Source of the DNA: Trichoplax sp. H2
Lineage: Eukaryota; Placozoa; Uniplacotomia; Trichoplacea
DNA: 64,000 nucleotides
Assembly: GCA_003344405.1 (NCBI GenBank)
Contig: NOWV01000004.1
Location: 186,001 to 250,000 of the forward strand
Direction: 5' to 3'
Position numbers and translations under genes: made by a program. Positions 23,020 to 36,026 of this stretch are shown here, in pieces (the first letter of the stretch is position 1; every line of letters begins with the position of its first letter). Under the pieces are notes generated by a model. The model did no database searches. It was not told the DNA's origin and worked only from the letters and a program-made list of their open reading frames with translations.

Positions 23020-26000
23020 ATGGCCGAGAAGGACATAAGTAATCTACGAATGGCGGCGACTAGATCAGCTACTTACGGCATCATACTGCAGGTTGCACAA
23101 ATGCTGCAGTGCGAGCTACAGCACTTTCAATGTATGATACTGTGCAGTGTAGTTGTATGCAAAAATTGAAAATTTAGATATGCCCTCTGGCTGTCAATAT
23201 ATTCTTATAATATAATATACAGTATACGCGTATATTGCTCTACTTGTAATTTTAGACTGTCAATAGGATGGAAGTCGATAGCAAGGTTTGATTCAATATT
23301 TAATGGTATCTATTTCCATAGGTGATTGTGCGTACTGGGACGTTCATCCTTAATTCCGTACTTCTTCGCTATATTACAAAAGAAGTCCTTGGCATAGTAA
23401 ACGTCAGGTAAGAATTTCAACCTGATAAAACAAGGGTAAATCGGAAAATTCTTGAATAGGGAGATCAACATCAAGTACTATACAGTATATTCATACGCAC
23501 ATGGTACGCGTGTATGTAGGCATTTTTCTACCGTAAACTATCTTAACTTAAGGACATGAGTAGTTCGAATTGACGTATTGTGAAAGTTTTCCTTATAGTA
23601 ATAATTAACAGTCATATGAAACTATAACTTTATGTTTACTAGCTATGCGTATTCAAACAATTCTTGTTGACAAACTAAAATAGTAACGTACAACATATAT
23701 ATCTTATTGTTAATGTAGATTGACATTACTACACACTACTTTGCTGTTTATATCTCGTGAAGCTTTTCGAAAGTCTTGTTTAAGTAAGAATGATCAGATC
23801 CATTGGAAGCAGATTCGTAATTGGACATGGTGCACGTATGTATATCTCCCTAGATAACTACTTACTGCATGGTGCATCGTTCTTTTATTTTCTATTGATG
23901 ATAAAGATGTAAAACAACTTGATTTCGCACTGATAAAATCATGTTGATGTAAACTGATGTCTAGATTTGGCCTTGGCATCATTATTAGTGCTATATTGGT
24001 ATACGTTTGGATTAACGTGTTAGAGTCACCTTCTGGAACTATAGGAAATAATTACCCTCTTGCTGTATTGATGTTTACTGTATGCGGTCTCATTGAATTG
24101 CTTGTTGAGCCAATTTGGATTCTATCTCAAATTCACATGTACATTAAACTAAAGGTTAGAATTTTACTATGGAGGATAATGCTTTATTATATACTAACAT
24201 AAATCTGCCTATCTGATTTAGATCTTAAGTGAAGGAATAGCTCTGACTGTTCGGTGCATATTAACAACAGTCCTAGTGACATATTTTTCCGATCTAGGCC
24301 TAATTCCTTTTTCTATAGCTTTTGTAAGCACATGAAACGTAATAATATGATATACAGTATTAAAAGTATATATAAAATAATGTAATATGTCTTGATTAAT
24401 CTTTAATGGTAAGGAGCTAACGCATTTCTTCATGTTAACAGATATGTTACAGCATCGTTTATGTTTCAATATATTATGGCTATTTCTTTGTACTGGTTAC
24501 CGTAAGAAAAAATACTCAGGAAGCTAAAGACTTTCCAATTAAGAATATTTCCGATTTCTTTCCGTCATCAAATGATAATATGGTACTCTAGTAACTTTAT
24601 GACATATCATTGCTTGTAATCAGCATGTATCTATTTATGCACCTAATTATATTTATCAATATTCAAATAAATCACATGCTACGTGGTAAACTAAGATAAT
24701 TTGCTAATTTTATAGAGTTGGACAAACTGGTTTTTAATAACTCAAACTTGGAACTTTTTAATTCAGTGTTTGCTAAAGCTGTGTTTAACTGAAGGTGAAA
24801 AGTAACGCTTATTTATAAATCCATCTTTTGCAATTAGAAGAATCTGCTGAACGGCTTATAAATAGGAGCTATATAAAATTGTCCGTTTAACATTCATTGA
24901 TTTATAGGAGAAAGATTCGTAATGACAATTTTTAACCTACTAGACTTTGGTGAACAAGGTACAGCCTTCTGCTGAGATAGTATATTCTTTCTCTTTTAAC
25001 GTATGAAAAGTGATAGATAGAATACTAGGACTAAGATATTAATTAATACTCATAATATGAATTAATATCATACTTGTAGGCATATATGATATCGTCAATA
25101 ATCTGGGCTCCTTGGCAGCTCGTTTCATTTTCTTACCAATTGAGGAAAGCTATTACCTTTTCTTTGCTCAAACAATGCAAAGAGATCTTCCAGCTGAACA
25201 ACAAGTCAGTAATTAAATTCTCTATATGATATCTGGTTTCTATTGATTAGTTTTCCTAAAAAATTGTGCAGCAGGTCTTTAATTTTACCATTTCTATTAA
25301 TTTTAGAAATCTATAAAGTCAGCAAGCGAAACCCTAGAAATGCTCTTAAAATTAGTTTTCCTAATTTCTGTAACAATCCTGGTATTCGGTCAGTCCTATT
25401 CACGCTTATTATTGCAAATTTATGGTGGGCGACTATTTGCTGCTGGATCAGGCACGTTATTAGGATAAGCAAAACTTCTTTTGAATGCAGTTTACGACTA
25501 ATTTGCTTTGTCTATTGGTCGAACTAATCGAAGTCATGATTAAAATAGGTCCAATACTTTTACGTTGGTTCTGCGTTTACACTGTTGCTTTGGCTGTAAA
25601 TGGTACCACTGAATGTTTTGTATTTGCAGTTATGGCTAAGCATCATCTGCAGAGGTAGTGTAGTATCCCATGATGATCATGATTCCGTACCACTAAAACT
25701 TATTGTGTTACTTTTTAATTAATTTAGGTATAACTGGTTTATGTTCCTTTTTTCCGGCGCTTTTTTAAGCTTTTCATGGGTTATAATACCCAGATATGGT
25801 AGCGTCGGTTTTATTTGGGCTAATTGTCTAAATATGTTTCTAAGGATTTGTCATAGGTGATCAGTGACTACTGGTATTTATATGAGGATTAAGATAAATT
25901 GAATTTGATACAGTATCATCTATTTTACAGTATTTGGTTTATTTGGAAATATTTTCGGTCAACACCATACAAGCCTCTAACGGGCTTGTTACTTTCTCCA

Positions 26001-26336
26001 TTCGTGGTGATCATGTATGCTATAGCTCTATCAGTTACGTGGTATTCAGAGGTGAATATTTGTATTTTTTATTACACTTTTTGTTAATAGATTTAGTTAA
26101 AATGATTTAAACTATCACACTTGCCTCATTTTATGATGAAATAATCTATTGCTATATTACCTTACTACATTATCGACTAGGTTACCTTTGGTGGTACGAA
26201 TAACCTAAATGACATTCTTCATCTTGGAATTGGAGGTGTAAACTTTATTCTTGTTATACTGATAATCTACGTGAAAGAAGAAAAGCTAATGCTCTATATA
26301 AAAAAGCAATACTTTGTTAAAAAGAAAGCCGTATGA
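23020..26336 (+). CDS. RFT1: RFT1, ER multi-pass protein of N-glycan lipid-linked oligosaccharide assembly, 539 aa
   Basis: Required for accumulation of Man5GlcNAc2-PP-dolichol on the luminal ER side, whether or not it is itself the flippase. Fourteen exons join in phase: 23020-23091, 23322-23407, 23719-23835, 23965-24154, 24222-24323, 24442-24582, 24716-24794, 24908-24958, 25080-25204, 25307-25451, 25549-25654, 25728-25856, 25931-26051 and 26181-26336. The 539 residues compare with 541 in human. Signature pieces include [77 protein letters not shown] and [14 protein letters not shown]. The donor after exon 10 (TCAG|GCACGT) is GC, not GT. AATAAA at 26501-26506 is a candidate poly(A) signal. 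Confidence 0.95.
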
Positions 26337-27321
26337 GGAATTATCACTTTAAGTTAATAATTTTCGTAAATACTACTGAATTTTATCTTGATATTATTAT
26401 ATTTAAACTGGTAAAGCAGATCTGGCTGACCGATTTGTATTGAATGATTAACAAAACGTGGAGTATATCAACAGTAAACTGTTATATCGTATAATTACAG
26501 AATAAAACGGCCAACTACAGTCTCGATATCCAGCTACTATAATTGTACAAAGCAGCTTCCTTTAAACTACTATTTTTAAGACAAATGTAAATCATTTAAT
26601 AGAGTAAGAATAGTTATTCTAGTATTATCATTCAATGCAAAGGTTGAAGATGACTACTAAAGTTAGCTCCAAATTTAGTGTGAACAATTTTACGATGAGG
26701 TAAGCAACAAATGAATAATTTTATGATACGAAATGGCCTATATCGTATAGTGATGGGATAACTGGTACAGTGGAAGCTATTTAATTCAGTGGCATAAAAT
26801 TGAGATTGATTTAGTAACCCAAATCAATTTATGAATAGCTAAGTCTAAGGGCATACAGTTAAGGACGCAGTTAAAGGCGATATTAAAAATTTTTACAAAG
26901 GAAGTCTTATTGACCTTTGATTATCACTTAATTATAAGGCAATGAAAAGAAAGAACTGATTATTTTTATGGTTAAAATGTAAATATATAATAAAATAGCC
27001 AATTTCAAATTTGACGACCAAGTCGGTAAATTGCTATAAATATAGTTTTAACAACTAATCTGAATTTCACAGTAATAGAAGGTGCAAATATTGCTTCATT
27101 GTTGCGATATTTAACATTAGAATTGAATTAAACCACATTTCAGTGGTTGTTATCCTTCCGTAGATATGAAAGTTAAGAATATCTTAAGGACTACAGTAAA
27201 CATACATAAATAACGGCGACGTAACGCGCTACCGGTCAATTGTATTGAAAAGTCGCTAATCTAGATCTGTCAGTATCAATACCAATCTATTAATCCTTAC
27301 TCGTTTTTGCTCGTAAGTGGA
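26337..27321. other. Convergent intergenic region, RFT1 and germ cell-less 3' ends
   Basis: Contains the 3' UTRs of both genes. No open frame with exon-like signals and no repeat array seen. Confidence 0.6.
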
Positions 27322-30300
27322 TTATCCATTGCTACTACATAGCGCTGTATATGCTGATAGAGATTGCATGTCCGATTTCCTAAGCGGTGAATTTTTGGCT
27401 GTAAAATGCGCGTGACCTGTGATACTAATAGTAACCTGAAAGTCAATATCAGTGACTTTGATTGAAATACGTAGTTAAACTCTTGTAATGTACAATTTTT
27501 TAAGCGTATATGCATTTACTATTATTTTTAGGTAAATTAGTCATTTCAAAATCTCTCATTATCGATTCGCACCTCGCAAACTTGCTTTGTACGGCATACT
27601 ATTACATATATATATTTGTGACTATCTACCATAATAACTTAGTATTTTTCACAGTTTAGGCGCTTCATTACGCTGAATAAAGATAGCATTAATAATTTAG
27701 TCTTGTAGATTCATTTTTATTAAATCATTAAGATGTAGCATCGCTTTTCACAGGCTACTAGTCATGGAGAAGGAATTTATATAACTTAAATTTATCTCAG
27801 ATTAAGATTTTGGAGGCGTTTCTGAAGATTATGATGCTATACTAGGGGATGTTACCAGCATCTGTACCCCTATATATAGCGGATATCCAAACTCTTGATT
27901 TATATGTGCGACTGTTATTTCCTAAAATTGTGATATAAAGTAAAAATGTAATGTTATCTTTTTGGAATAAATATAGATATACAGAATATAGAAAAAAATA
28001 TACCTCATCGGGATGCAAAGTAATGTACAAAATGTCCGTAGAGGTTTCATGATTTATCTGGCAGTCCTTGCCGTAATTTATTATTATAAATCTATAAAAT
28101 TGAGCCCCGTTAAGGGAATCAGCATGACTTTAAGCGGTTAGAAATATCTCAAATGAATTTATAATACGTTGAAAGTTTACTTTGTCATTATACATCGAGA
28201 GTTTTCGAGACTTAATGACATAGCAACATCATGTTCTGATATGTTTCTCTTCAAAGATATTCTCTTCGGCGATCTAAAGTTTTATAATGGTATATAAGGA
28301 GTGAATGTAAGTACGCATATTTAAATCAAGAATTAATGGTTACAATTTACATGAAACATGTAAAATTCATTGGCATACTTATAGTAATTTATAATGATGT
28401 CTATTCCAAATCGAAAGCCAATCCACCGCCAGTGGTGCTAAACAAATGTAAAGATTACACTTTAGTAGAACTAAAACTGGGCGGATCAATTAAGCTAGGG
28501 AATTTAACTGGCTAATAGTAAAAAGGGCGCTGGACTGTTATTTATGGTGGATTCTAACGTTGCAATCCACTTCTATCATGCGACCCAGCCTAATGCAATT
28601 ATTGTAAAATTGTTTTTCACAGCAAGATGTTGGACTGAAAAAGTTAATACGTAAAGAAAAATATTTAGCATAACGCCAGTCTAGGATACAATAGTTATGA
28701 TATACTATGAAGTACCGAGTAAGCACTCTATCTTCACGAACTACAATTAGCTCGGTACTATAAGATAATTATAATACGAGAATATGTAATCTTACCCGAA
28801 ATCATCACCTTCCTCAACAGCTAGCAGGGTTCTCCATTCCTGACGATAAATAGGTAATAGCCAATCTATAAATATTAAGACTACTTCACTTATCTGTGTT
28901 GTAAATAAACGGACTATCTAAATGTGCAAAAAAATCTATCATTTATTATTTATTCATGCACATCAAAGCTACGTTTTGCGACTTTTTAGGAATAAGTGTT
29001 ACCTTGAGAAATAATACGATCTTTCTCGATTTGTCTAGCAATCTTAGTATCGGTTATAATATGGTTAAACTTTAATTGGCGAAAAGCTAACGAAAATACT
29101 TTTCCTTCCTCTGTTACTAAGAAATTTGTGGAACCTGTACGCTCATAAAATGTATATTATAATTTTTAAATTAAATCTAAAATTGAGGAAAATACTAAAT
29201 ATACTAGTATATAGTTTTTATAGGAATAGAGATATTACCAGTATGATCTTCATAGTAAGATTGCATATCGTTCAAGACATATTTAAAAGCTTCGCAAAGA
29301 GAAACGTGTTCGTGATTCTTGCACCATGTAGGGTGTAATCTCAAGTACATCCACTAGTAAGAAGAATCAGTGAAGACTAATAACTTTATAATCAGGTCAC
29401 AGAATATACGCTCGTAAGTACTATAATTTGGACATTTTAACTTTACCCTCTTTAACATCGCATATACATCCATTTCCACCTGCAGCACAAGCAAAGATGG
29501 AGAGCTTACAATTTTTTCCATTAGATTTACACTAATAAAGGTCATATATAGAGAATAATAAGTATTTGTTGTGAAATTGTTTGCAGAGCTGATACAGTAA
29601 TAAGTTGAACTTGAAATTCATACTCTATAGACTGCAGCAGCATCAAGTCGTATCGTTTGATAGTCAGCAGTCGCAGTGCAAGCCAGTCCATGCACCTAAA
29701 TTTAAATATCATTAAATACCAATGGCCATTACAGTATATTTTTGGACATACAAGGCGATCTCTATGTTCAATCTTAAAGTTACAATGATAATTGCACTAC
29801 CGATTGGATACTTCTAGTAAACCATATGCAGAAGCAGCTTCTCTGAAAGTGCGTTCATTTTCTTCGCTAAACAAATCGAAGAACATCTCTTGTTAATAAA
29901 GTGAGAAGTTGCATAAAATCTCTTCGACTGTCATGTTAACCTTATAGTAGCGATCATCACGTCGGTGCAACGTTTAATTAAATTATCCTAAGATTGAAAC
30001 AGAAAAAGGGGAATAAGCAGGTTATGATATGGTAATTTTACTATTTCACCATTGGAAATGTGTTAAAGCTGATACTGTAAGAATATCTCACTATCTGAAG
30101 CATTGTTGCTACAGCTACAATGGAAATAGCTTCCGAAGATTTAATTTCGGTGTCGTCATCATACAGACTAGCAAAAGCCGTATTAATAGCTATGGGAATA
30201 GAATAATAAACATTCGTAAATACTTTACGATCAGGTAGAAGGTAAGTTATAGAATTAGATGGTAATATGGTTGGCGATGCTGTTTGTTTACGTATCACTA

Positions 30301-32158
30301 TTATTGTATCTTTGAAAAGTGTAGATTATTACATGAAGTAGCTTACCATTGACAGTAATGTTCTTATCGATCATTTCAATCTTTACGTACGTAGCCTTTG
30401 ACTCCTGCCAAAATCCGCTGAACATAGACTTAAAATAGCCAGCCTGCAGTATCATATTATCCACAATCAGTTACGTATGATGTGTAATAGTAATATCGCT
30501 AGTTTATGCACTAAAAAAGATGCTATATCATCAGCAAGCAAATTGCTACAGTATTAATGATACTGTAATACTACAACTGTAGTTCATTACGGTAAGGAAA
30601 GAATAATTCTAAATCGATTGCTCTAACAGTTTTGATGGGCTCAAATCTATACTATTGACGAATTTAGTTTTGAGATCTAGATAATATTACTATTAATACA
30701 TACTACCATAGCAATTATATCAAGTTGAGTTATCGTTTCTCACAAGACAGCGCGTACTCTATGTATATAGTACCTAGAGATCCAGAAGATCCCCTTTTCA
30801 ATAATACTCGTATTATTATAATCATAAATTTTAATGTCCAGCTAAAGGTATTTTAAAACTAATCCATGGAACCCCTAAGTAACTGCTTCATCGTATCCAT
30901 CAGCCATCTACTTCTGCGACGGTATAATTATAAATTAATTAAAATTTTGTATTCGATTGAATCTAAAGATGTGCACAAATTTGCAAAGTAGATCACTTAT
31001 TATTATTAAATCAATACCAAGAGCACGATAGTCGGTTAACGTACTCGTATTAAGCAGATTTTATGCATCTTCCACTTGTAACCTATGATGAAAAAGAATA
31101 TAATTATTATTGGAATTTTTTGGCTTATACGTAAAGTCATAGTTAGACCAATGTACTGTATGATCAACCATGGTATTTTACTCTATAGAACAGTATGGTA
31201 AAGGTTGGGGTATATCACTTCTAGTGAAATTTCAAAATCTGCATAGATTCCAAATTTTTCGATATTACGTAATGCAAAACATTCAATACAACGTAAGGAC
31301 TAAGGAGGTAAAAAAAATTCCCTTTCAATCGGTAAATATAATATAATAGAAGATCAAGTTATGTTTACACTTGTATTCTTCGAGATTAATGATAGATAAT
31401 GTATAAAAAATCATCACAAATTTGAAATTTAAATTGCTTCATAAATACTGATGGTTGATGCTAGCCGGCTTGTATCAAATTTTTATGTTAATTACTACTG
31501 CAGTACTGTATTATGCAAGATCACGCTCTGTTTACCTATTTTACAAATTCTTACAGATTAACGATAGATGTTGTATGAAAAAATCATCACAAATTAGAAA
31601 CTTTAATAACTTTATAAACACTGATGGCAGATACCTGATTCTATCAGATTTTTATATTCATGACTACCGTACCTAGTGCTTCAATGGTAGTATCGCCATT
31701 TTCATCATTGAAAAATAATTTACTAAGAGTATACTGATGATATATTGCTTCATCGTTTCTTTGCCTAATAGGACGTTGGTAAACAAGGTTAATATGGAAA
31801 TATACTATAAATCGTTATTACTTCATAGATGACAACTATAGCCTTGTACCTACAGTATAAGAGCTTTTCTAACGTCTATGATTTTAAAGCAGTAGAGTAG
31901 ATATACAAATATTGGTAGAAGCTACTGCGAGGAATATTCAGCAATCGATGATACCGCTAGTCTAACCCGATAGAGGTGAAAAACTTCCACGATTACATGT
32001 CACCTTTTAGTACAGGCTTGCAAACTATCTGTAGCGTCTTCAGTATCTTCATTTTGGTTTATCGTGCGTTTTCGTTTGTTTTGGGGGCGCTTAAACTGCA
32101 CACTGTGATCATAATTGGAATCTTCAGTGAGCTCTTTTCTGAAGAAGTAGTTGCCCAT
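27322..32158 (-). CDS. GMCL1: Germ cell-less homologue (GMCL1), BTB/BACK protein
   Basis: Nuclear-envelope/cell-cortex substrate adaptor for a CUL3 ubiquitin ligase in fly germ-cell formation. Exons: 32158-32004, 31764-31673, 31082-31045, 30443-30347, 30189-30092, 29987-29941, 29866-29801, 29695-29624, 29531-29447, 29353-29239, 29134-29003, 28865-28796, 28634-28559, 28437-28351, ~28263-28181, 28091-28004 and ~27435-27322. About 504 residues against 515 in human. The N-terminus MGNYFFRK suits N-myristoylation and is followed by a KRPQNKRKR nuclear-signal stretch. BTB pieces: KWKMHKICLIRAGYFKSMFSGFWQES and NAINTAFASLYDDD. BACK pieces: SAYGLLEVSNRCMDWLA and VLQVEMDVYAMLKRW. GCL domain: WRWIGFRFGIDI. 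The acceptor of the exon near 28263 and the 5' edge of the last exon are uncertain; roughly a dozen residues may be missing there. Confidence 0.9.
31351..31675. repeat. Diverged ~167-bp tandem duplication in the germ cell-less gene
   Basis: Copy 1 begins at 31351 and copy 2 at 31518. Shared anchors are agatca...gtttac, gattaa(t/c)gatagat, aaaaatcatcacaaat, actgatgg and (t)atcaaatttttat/(t)atcagatttttat. It lies in the intron between exons 2 and 3, with copy 2 running up to the exon 2 donor. Divergence of roughly a quarter of positions suggests an old event. Confidence 0.7.
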
Positions 32159-32640
32159 ACTGCAATTCGCTGCAAACCATTGCCCTTTTCAGCGTTGATG
32201 GAAATCTTCTTTCCCTGCTTAGCGCCCACTTCCAGCTTCCAGAATTAGATACTTGGCTCGGACAGTCGGACATTGCAGTCCAACACTTGGTTACTGTATC
32301 CACGTACTTGGTTATAATGTTATTATTATATGAAAGCAAAGTTCGATTCTGGAATTCATTTATTTTTCTCAATTAAGTCATATTACACATTGAATGCTAT
32401 TGTATTTTTGCTAAGTTCTACTTGAAAGTAGTTATGCAACTTAATATTCATGTTTTTGAATTAATAGAAATGAGTAAAGAAAAATCAACGCAGAAGATCC
32501 ATACAAAGTAAGTCGTTTTTCTTTTAGGCCTCATTCTGTCTATTGTAGCAAAGTCTGTCCATCCGTAGCGCCTCTACTGCAGTGAACCTCAAGGCTGACT
32601 ACGAGAAGAAAATCAGTAACCTTGTAGCAGTCGTATGATG

Positions 32641-32696
32641 AGTGTGTACACTGTACCCTATGGACTGTACGAGTACTACAGTGTACAATACCAGAG
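32641..32696. repeat. Short GTAC-rich cluster in the GMCL1/WDR82 divergent promoter
   Basis: The segment reads gtgtacactgtacc...gactgtacgagtac...cagtgtacaatacc: six GTAC or near-GTAC sites in 56 bp, 146-200 bp before the WDR82 ATG. It is a weaker version of the larger arrays at other gene starts in the window. Confidence 0.5.
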
Positions 32697-32841
32697 GTCC
32701 TCTGCAAAATTCGCCGAGCTTACAGAGTTATAGTAGTCCCTATCCCGTTGACATCTGCAATATTTATATATATATTCGTACTTTAATTGAGCAAGTTGTG
32801 TTTTATAGCTTTCGCCTTCTAATAAGGATTTAGAGAGAAAA

Positions 32842-35800
32842 ATGAAAAAGATGTTATTAAACGAAGATACCATTCGTTCACTCCGAGTAGCTAAAATTTT
32901 CCGAGAAAATAATGATAAAATAAATGCAGCTGATTTTTCGAAGAATGGAGAATTACTTATATGTAGCAGTCAAGATGATTCTATTGTAATTTATGATTGT
33001 TTGAAGGGAACGTAAGTACTATATACTCGACTTTAAAATAAAAAATAGTCAAGTAATGTGTAGCATTAAGGCCAAATTATGCACTGGTGTGAGCTATAGT
33101 AATTACTGTCGATTGAATTAACACTACAGCATTAAATGTTATCTAGTTACTACAACTATTCGATAATGGAGTAGTCAGCTGAATTAGAGTAATTAATGAA
33201 TTATCCATAGATTGTACAGTACTTTAAAGGCAAGTAGATGCAGTGATAATAGCCAAATTTACATCACTTTACCATAAATACAAGTAGTGTATGACGAACA
33301 TAGCATTACTAACTGATTTACTGCAGTACTCTTCGTCGTATTCATTAAATACAATAACTAACTGTGAGTGAAATTCTGTCTTTGGATATTTTATAATCGT
33401 ACAAAGAACTAAAAGAACTATCTATAGCAAAAAGTATGGTGTGGATCATATACAGTTCACTCACGCACCGAATACCGTAATCCACTCCTCATCAAAGGTT
33501 GATGGTAAGGAAATGAACAATATGATTTATATCTCGAATATAGTGCTGCGCATAATTATACAGCAGAAAAAGCTAACCCTTCGTTCATACGACCAAGTTT
33601 TAAGTTCTGTATACGTATATGGACACGGACGAGAATGCAGTAAATTGATTATCTAACGATCTGAGTTATGGCACAGCTATAGGATGAGATACCATTTAAT
33701 CTATTAATGATACAGTACATAAACTCAATTGATAGTATAGCATGGAATGCAATGCAACATCTAAACTAAACTAGAATTCGGGCTGTTACCATGGACAGTC
33801 CTGATGGACTACTTTTTATTGTAGTCCATTCTATAACTGATGCTAATCTATACAGTGTACTTGTACGCGTAATACGAATATGATGAGTAACAATTCCATA
33901 CAATAATAAAATGAAATTATATATGCTTTTAATTTCTACACTGTAGATTAGAAAACTTCCAAATCAGTAAACTTACAGTAGTATACTAGTATTTATATTA
34001 AAATTATAAGACTAATATTCCTTTTTTACATAAAAATCTACTTAATCTACTTACTTACTTACGTTCGTATACTAGTAGTTTTATATTATTTATCCTAGAT
34101 CAAATAGAATTATGTTCTAAAATGACTTCATATTGTATTTATATTTCAGATACTATTCGATATTTGTCATTGCATGACAATAAATATTTACGCTATTTTA
34201 ATGGTCACACAAAGAGGTAATGTTAAAAGTGTTCGCATTAATTGTGTATATAACTGACTTTAAAATGAATCACCTACCCAAAGATTAGATATTTAATCTC
34301 GAACATTTACGCGTGTTTAATAATGCAGCATCGTTCTTTGGATAATTAACCAGAAAATCTAGATCGCTTAATTTTCTTACCTGCGAATTATTATAACGTT
34401 CATATAATATTTTTCAAAAACATGATATTTTATCTTAATTGAATAAATTATATTATACTGCTTAGTTTCTCAATGAATTCTACGGAGTAATGATAAACAA
34501 AACTACTAAAAGCAATGGTGAAAGATAATTATAGCCAAACTGTTTCTCAACTGCGGTGTAAAGGAGTGATAGTTATAGTGTTATAATCAACGTTGTTTTG
34601 GTAGTGATATTTTAAGATTAATGTACTAGTAAGCTAGATCGTCTCACAGTTTTGTTCACAAATGACTTGTTCTCCTTCTGCTAGAGTTGTATCACTTAAT
34701 ATGTCACCTACAGAAGATAAATTCATTTCGACGTCGCTAGATCATACTGTACGACTATGGGATTTAAGATCGCCTAATTGTCAAGGGCTAATGCATGCTA
34801 ATGGAAGAGCCATAGCGTCTTTTGATCCAGATGGACTAATATTCGCCGTAGGTATCAATTCTCAGCAAGTAAAGCTATACGATGTCCGATCATTTGATAA
34901 GGTATACGGCAGAATGTCATAGTGTTTAGTAACGATAAAATTTTACGTATACGCCTTAGAGCGAACTCATTAGTAGTAGTATGAGATCATATTAATTAAT
35001 TATAGTACTTGCTTATTTGCATCACATATAGGGACCATTTTCTACATTTCAACTGTCAGAGGAACATCTTCGTGATTGGACCGGGCTAAAGTTCAGTGGC
35101 GACGGCAAAATGATCTTAATTTATAGTAACGGAAATTTTATTCAACTACTCGATTCTTTCAATGGAGACGAGCTACGAAATTTTAGTGTACATATTTTTT
35201 ATATGTGATTAAACCATTTTTACAATAATATTTTTACTCTTATGTTGTTAAGGATTTATGATGGGATTGTAACCGTACTTGTGGTGAATGTATGTACATC
35301 GCTAAATTTATTACATTCGACTTATGTAGATACCAGGTAATCCTAGAGCTGTTTCCTTAGAAGCTTCTTTTACCCCGGATTCACAATTTATCTTATCAGG
35401 TTAGCTGAACTTAAGGTTTCAAACATTCGATGTAAAATATTGTTATTTATGCATCATTATCTACTGGATGAATCATTAAGATCCTAATTTTCGTATTCGG
35501 TTTGTTGTTTGAGATTCATGACAAATGTCGTACCACAGAGACATAAAAACCTATACGGGTCATACAGTTTATTTCATGTTCGGTAGCTTCGCGAAATTAT
35601 TTTAAAATTACGATAGTTTTCATTAGGTTTTATACATGGGAGAGTATTAATTCGAGTAGACTGTGCTTTAAGTGATAGATATAGTTAAATGTTAGATATT
35701 CTTATTTTGTATAGGCTCAGCTGATGGTCAAGTTCATATATGGAATACAGATACTGGCGATAAAGTTGCTGTTTTACAGGGACATCATCCTAGTGCTGTA

Positions 35801-36026
35801 CAGTGCATTAAGTTTAATCCGAAGTATATGATGATGATAAGCGCATGTACTAATACGGTGCGTGCAAGGATTGATTAACTCTAAACACTTAGCCGACTTA
35901 AACTATCAATCAACTAAAATAGCATTCCTATATACTGAATTACTTTTAACAATTTAGCAGCTATAAATCTTTAATTTATAATTTGTACAGGCTATTTGGA
36001 TAACGGAGAGCAATGAAGAAGGGTAG
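32842..36026 (+). CDS. WDR82: WDR82 / Swd2, WD40 subunit of SET1 H3K4 methyltransferase and PNUTS-PP1 complexes, 318 aa
   Basis: A seven-bladed WD40 protein that binds Ser5-phosphorylated RNA polymerase II CTD and recruits SETD1 to promoters; it also acts in transcription termination. Eight exons in phase: 32842-33011, 33407-33504, 34150-34216, 34685-34901, 35032-35187, 35330-35399, 35715-35857 and 35991-36026. 318 residues against 313 in human. Near-identical blocks: [94 protein letters not shown] and the last-blade end SACTNTAIWITES. Exon 2 was placed at the acceptor acaaag (33406) because only that restores the conserved TKRTIYS. A divergent partner (GMCL1) starts 683 bp upstream. Confidence 0.96.

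Noticed and set aside
24502-24519. Possible 18-bp intron in RFT1 (gtaag...ctcag)
   Set aside because: Too short for splicing and the sequence reads through in frame, so it was kept as exon.
30700-30920. Exon candidate for the germ cell-less BTB region (frame with LLRGSMD / ISFKIPLAGH)
   Set aside because: The phases do not fit; the true exon is 30443-30347 (AGYFKSMFSGFWQES), which matches the family exactly.
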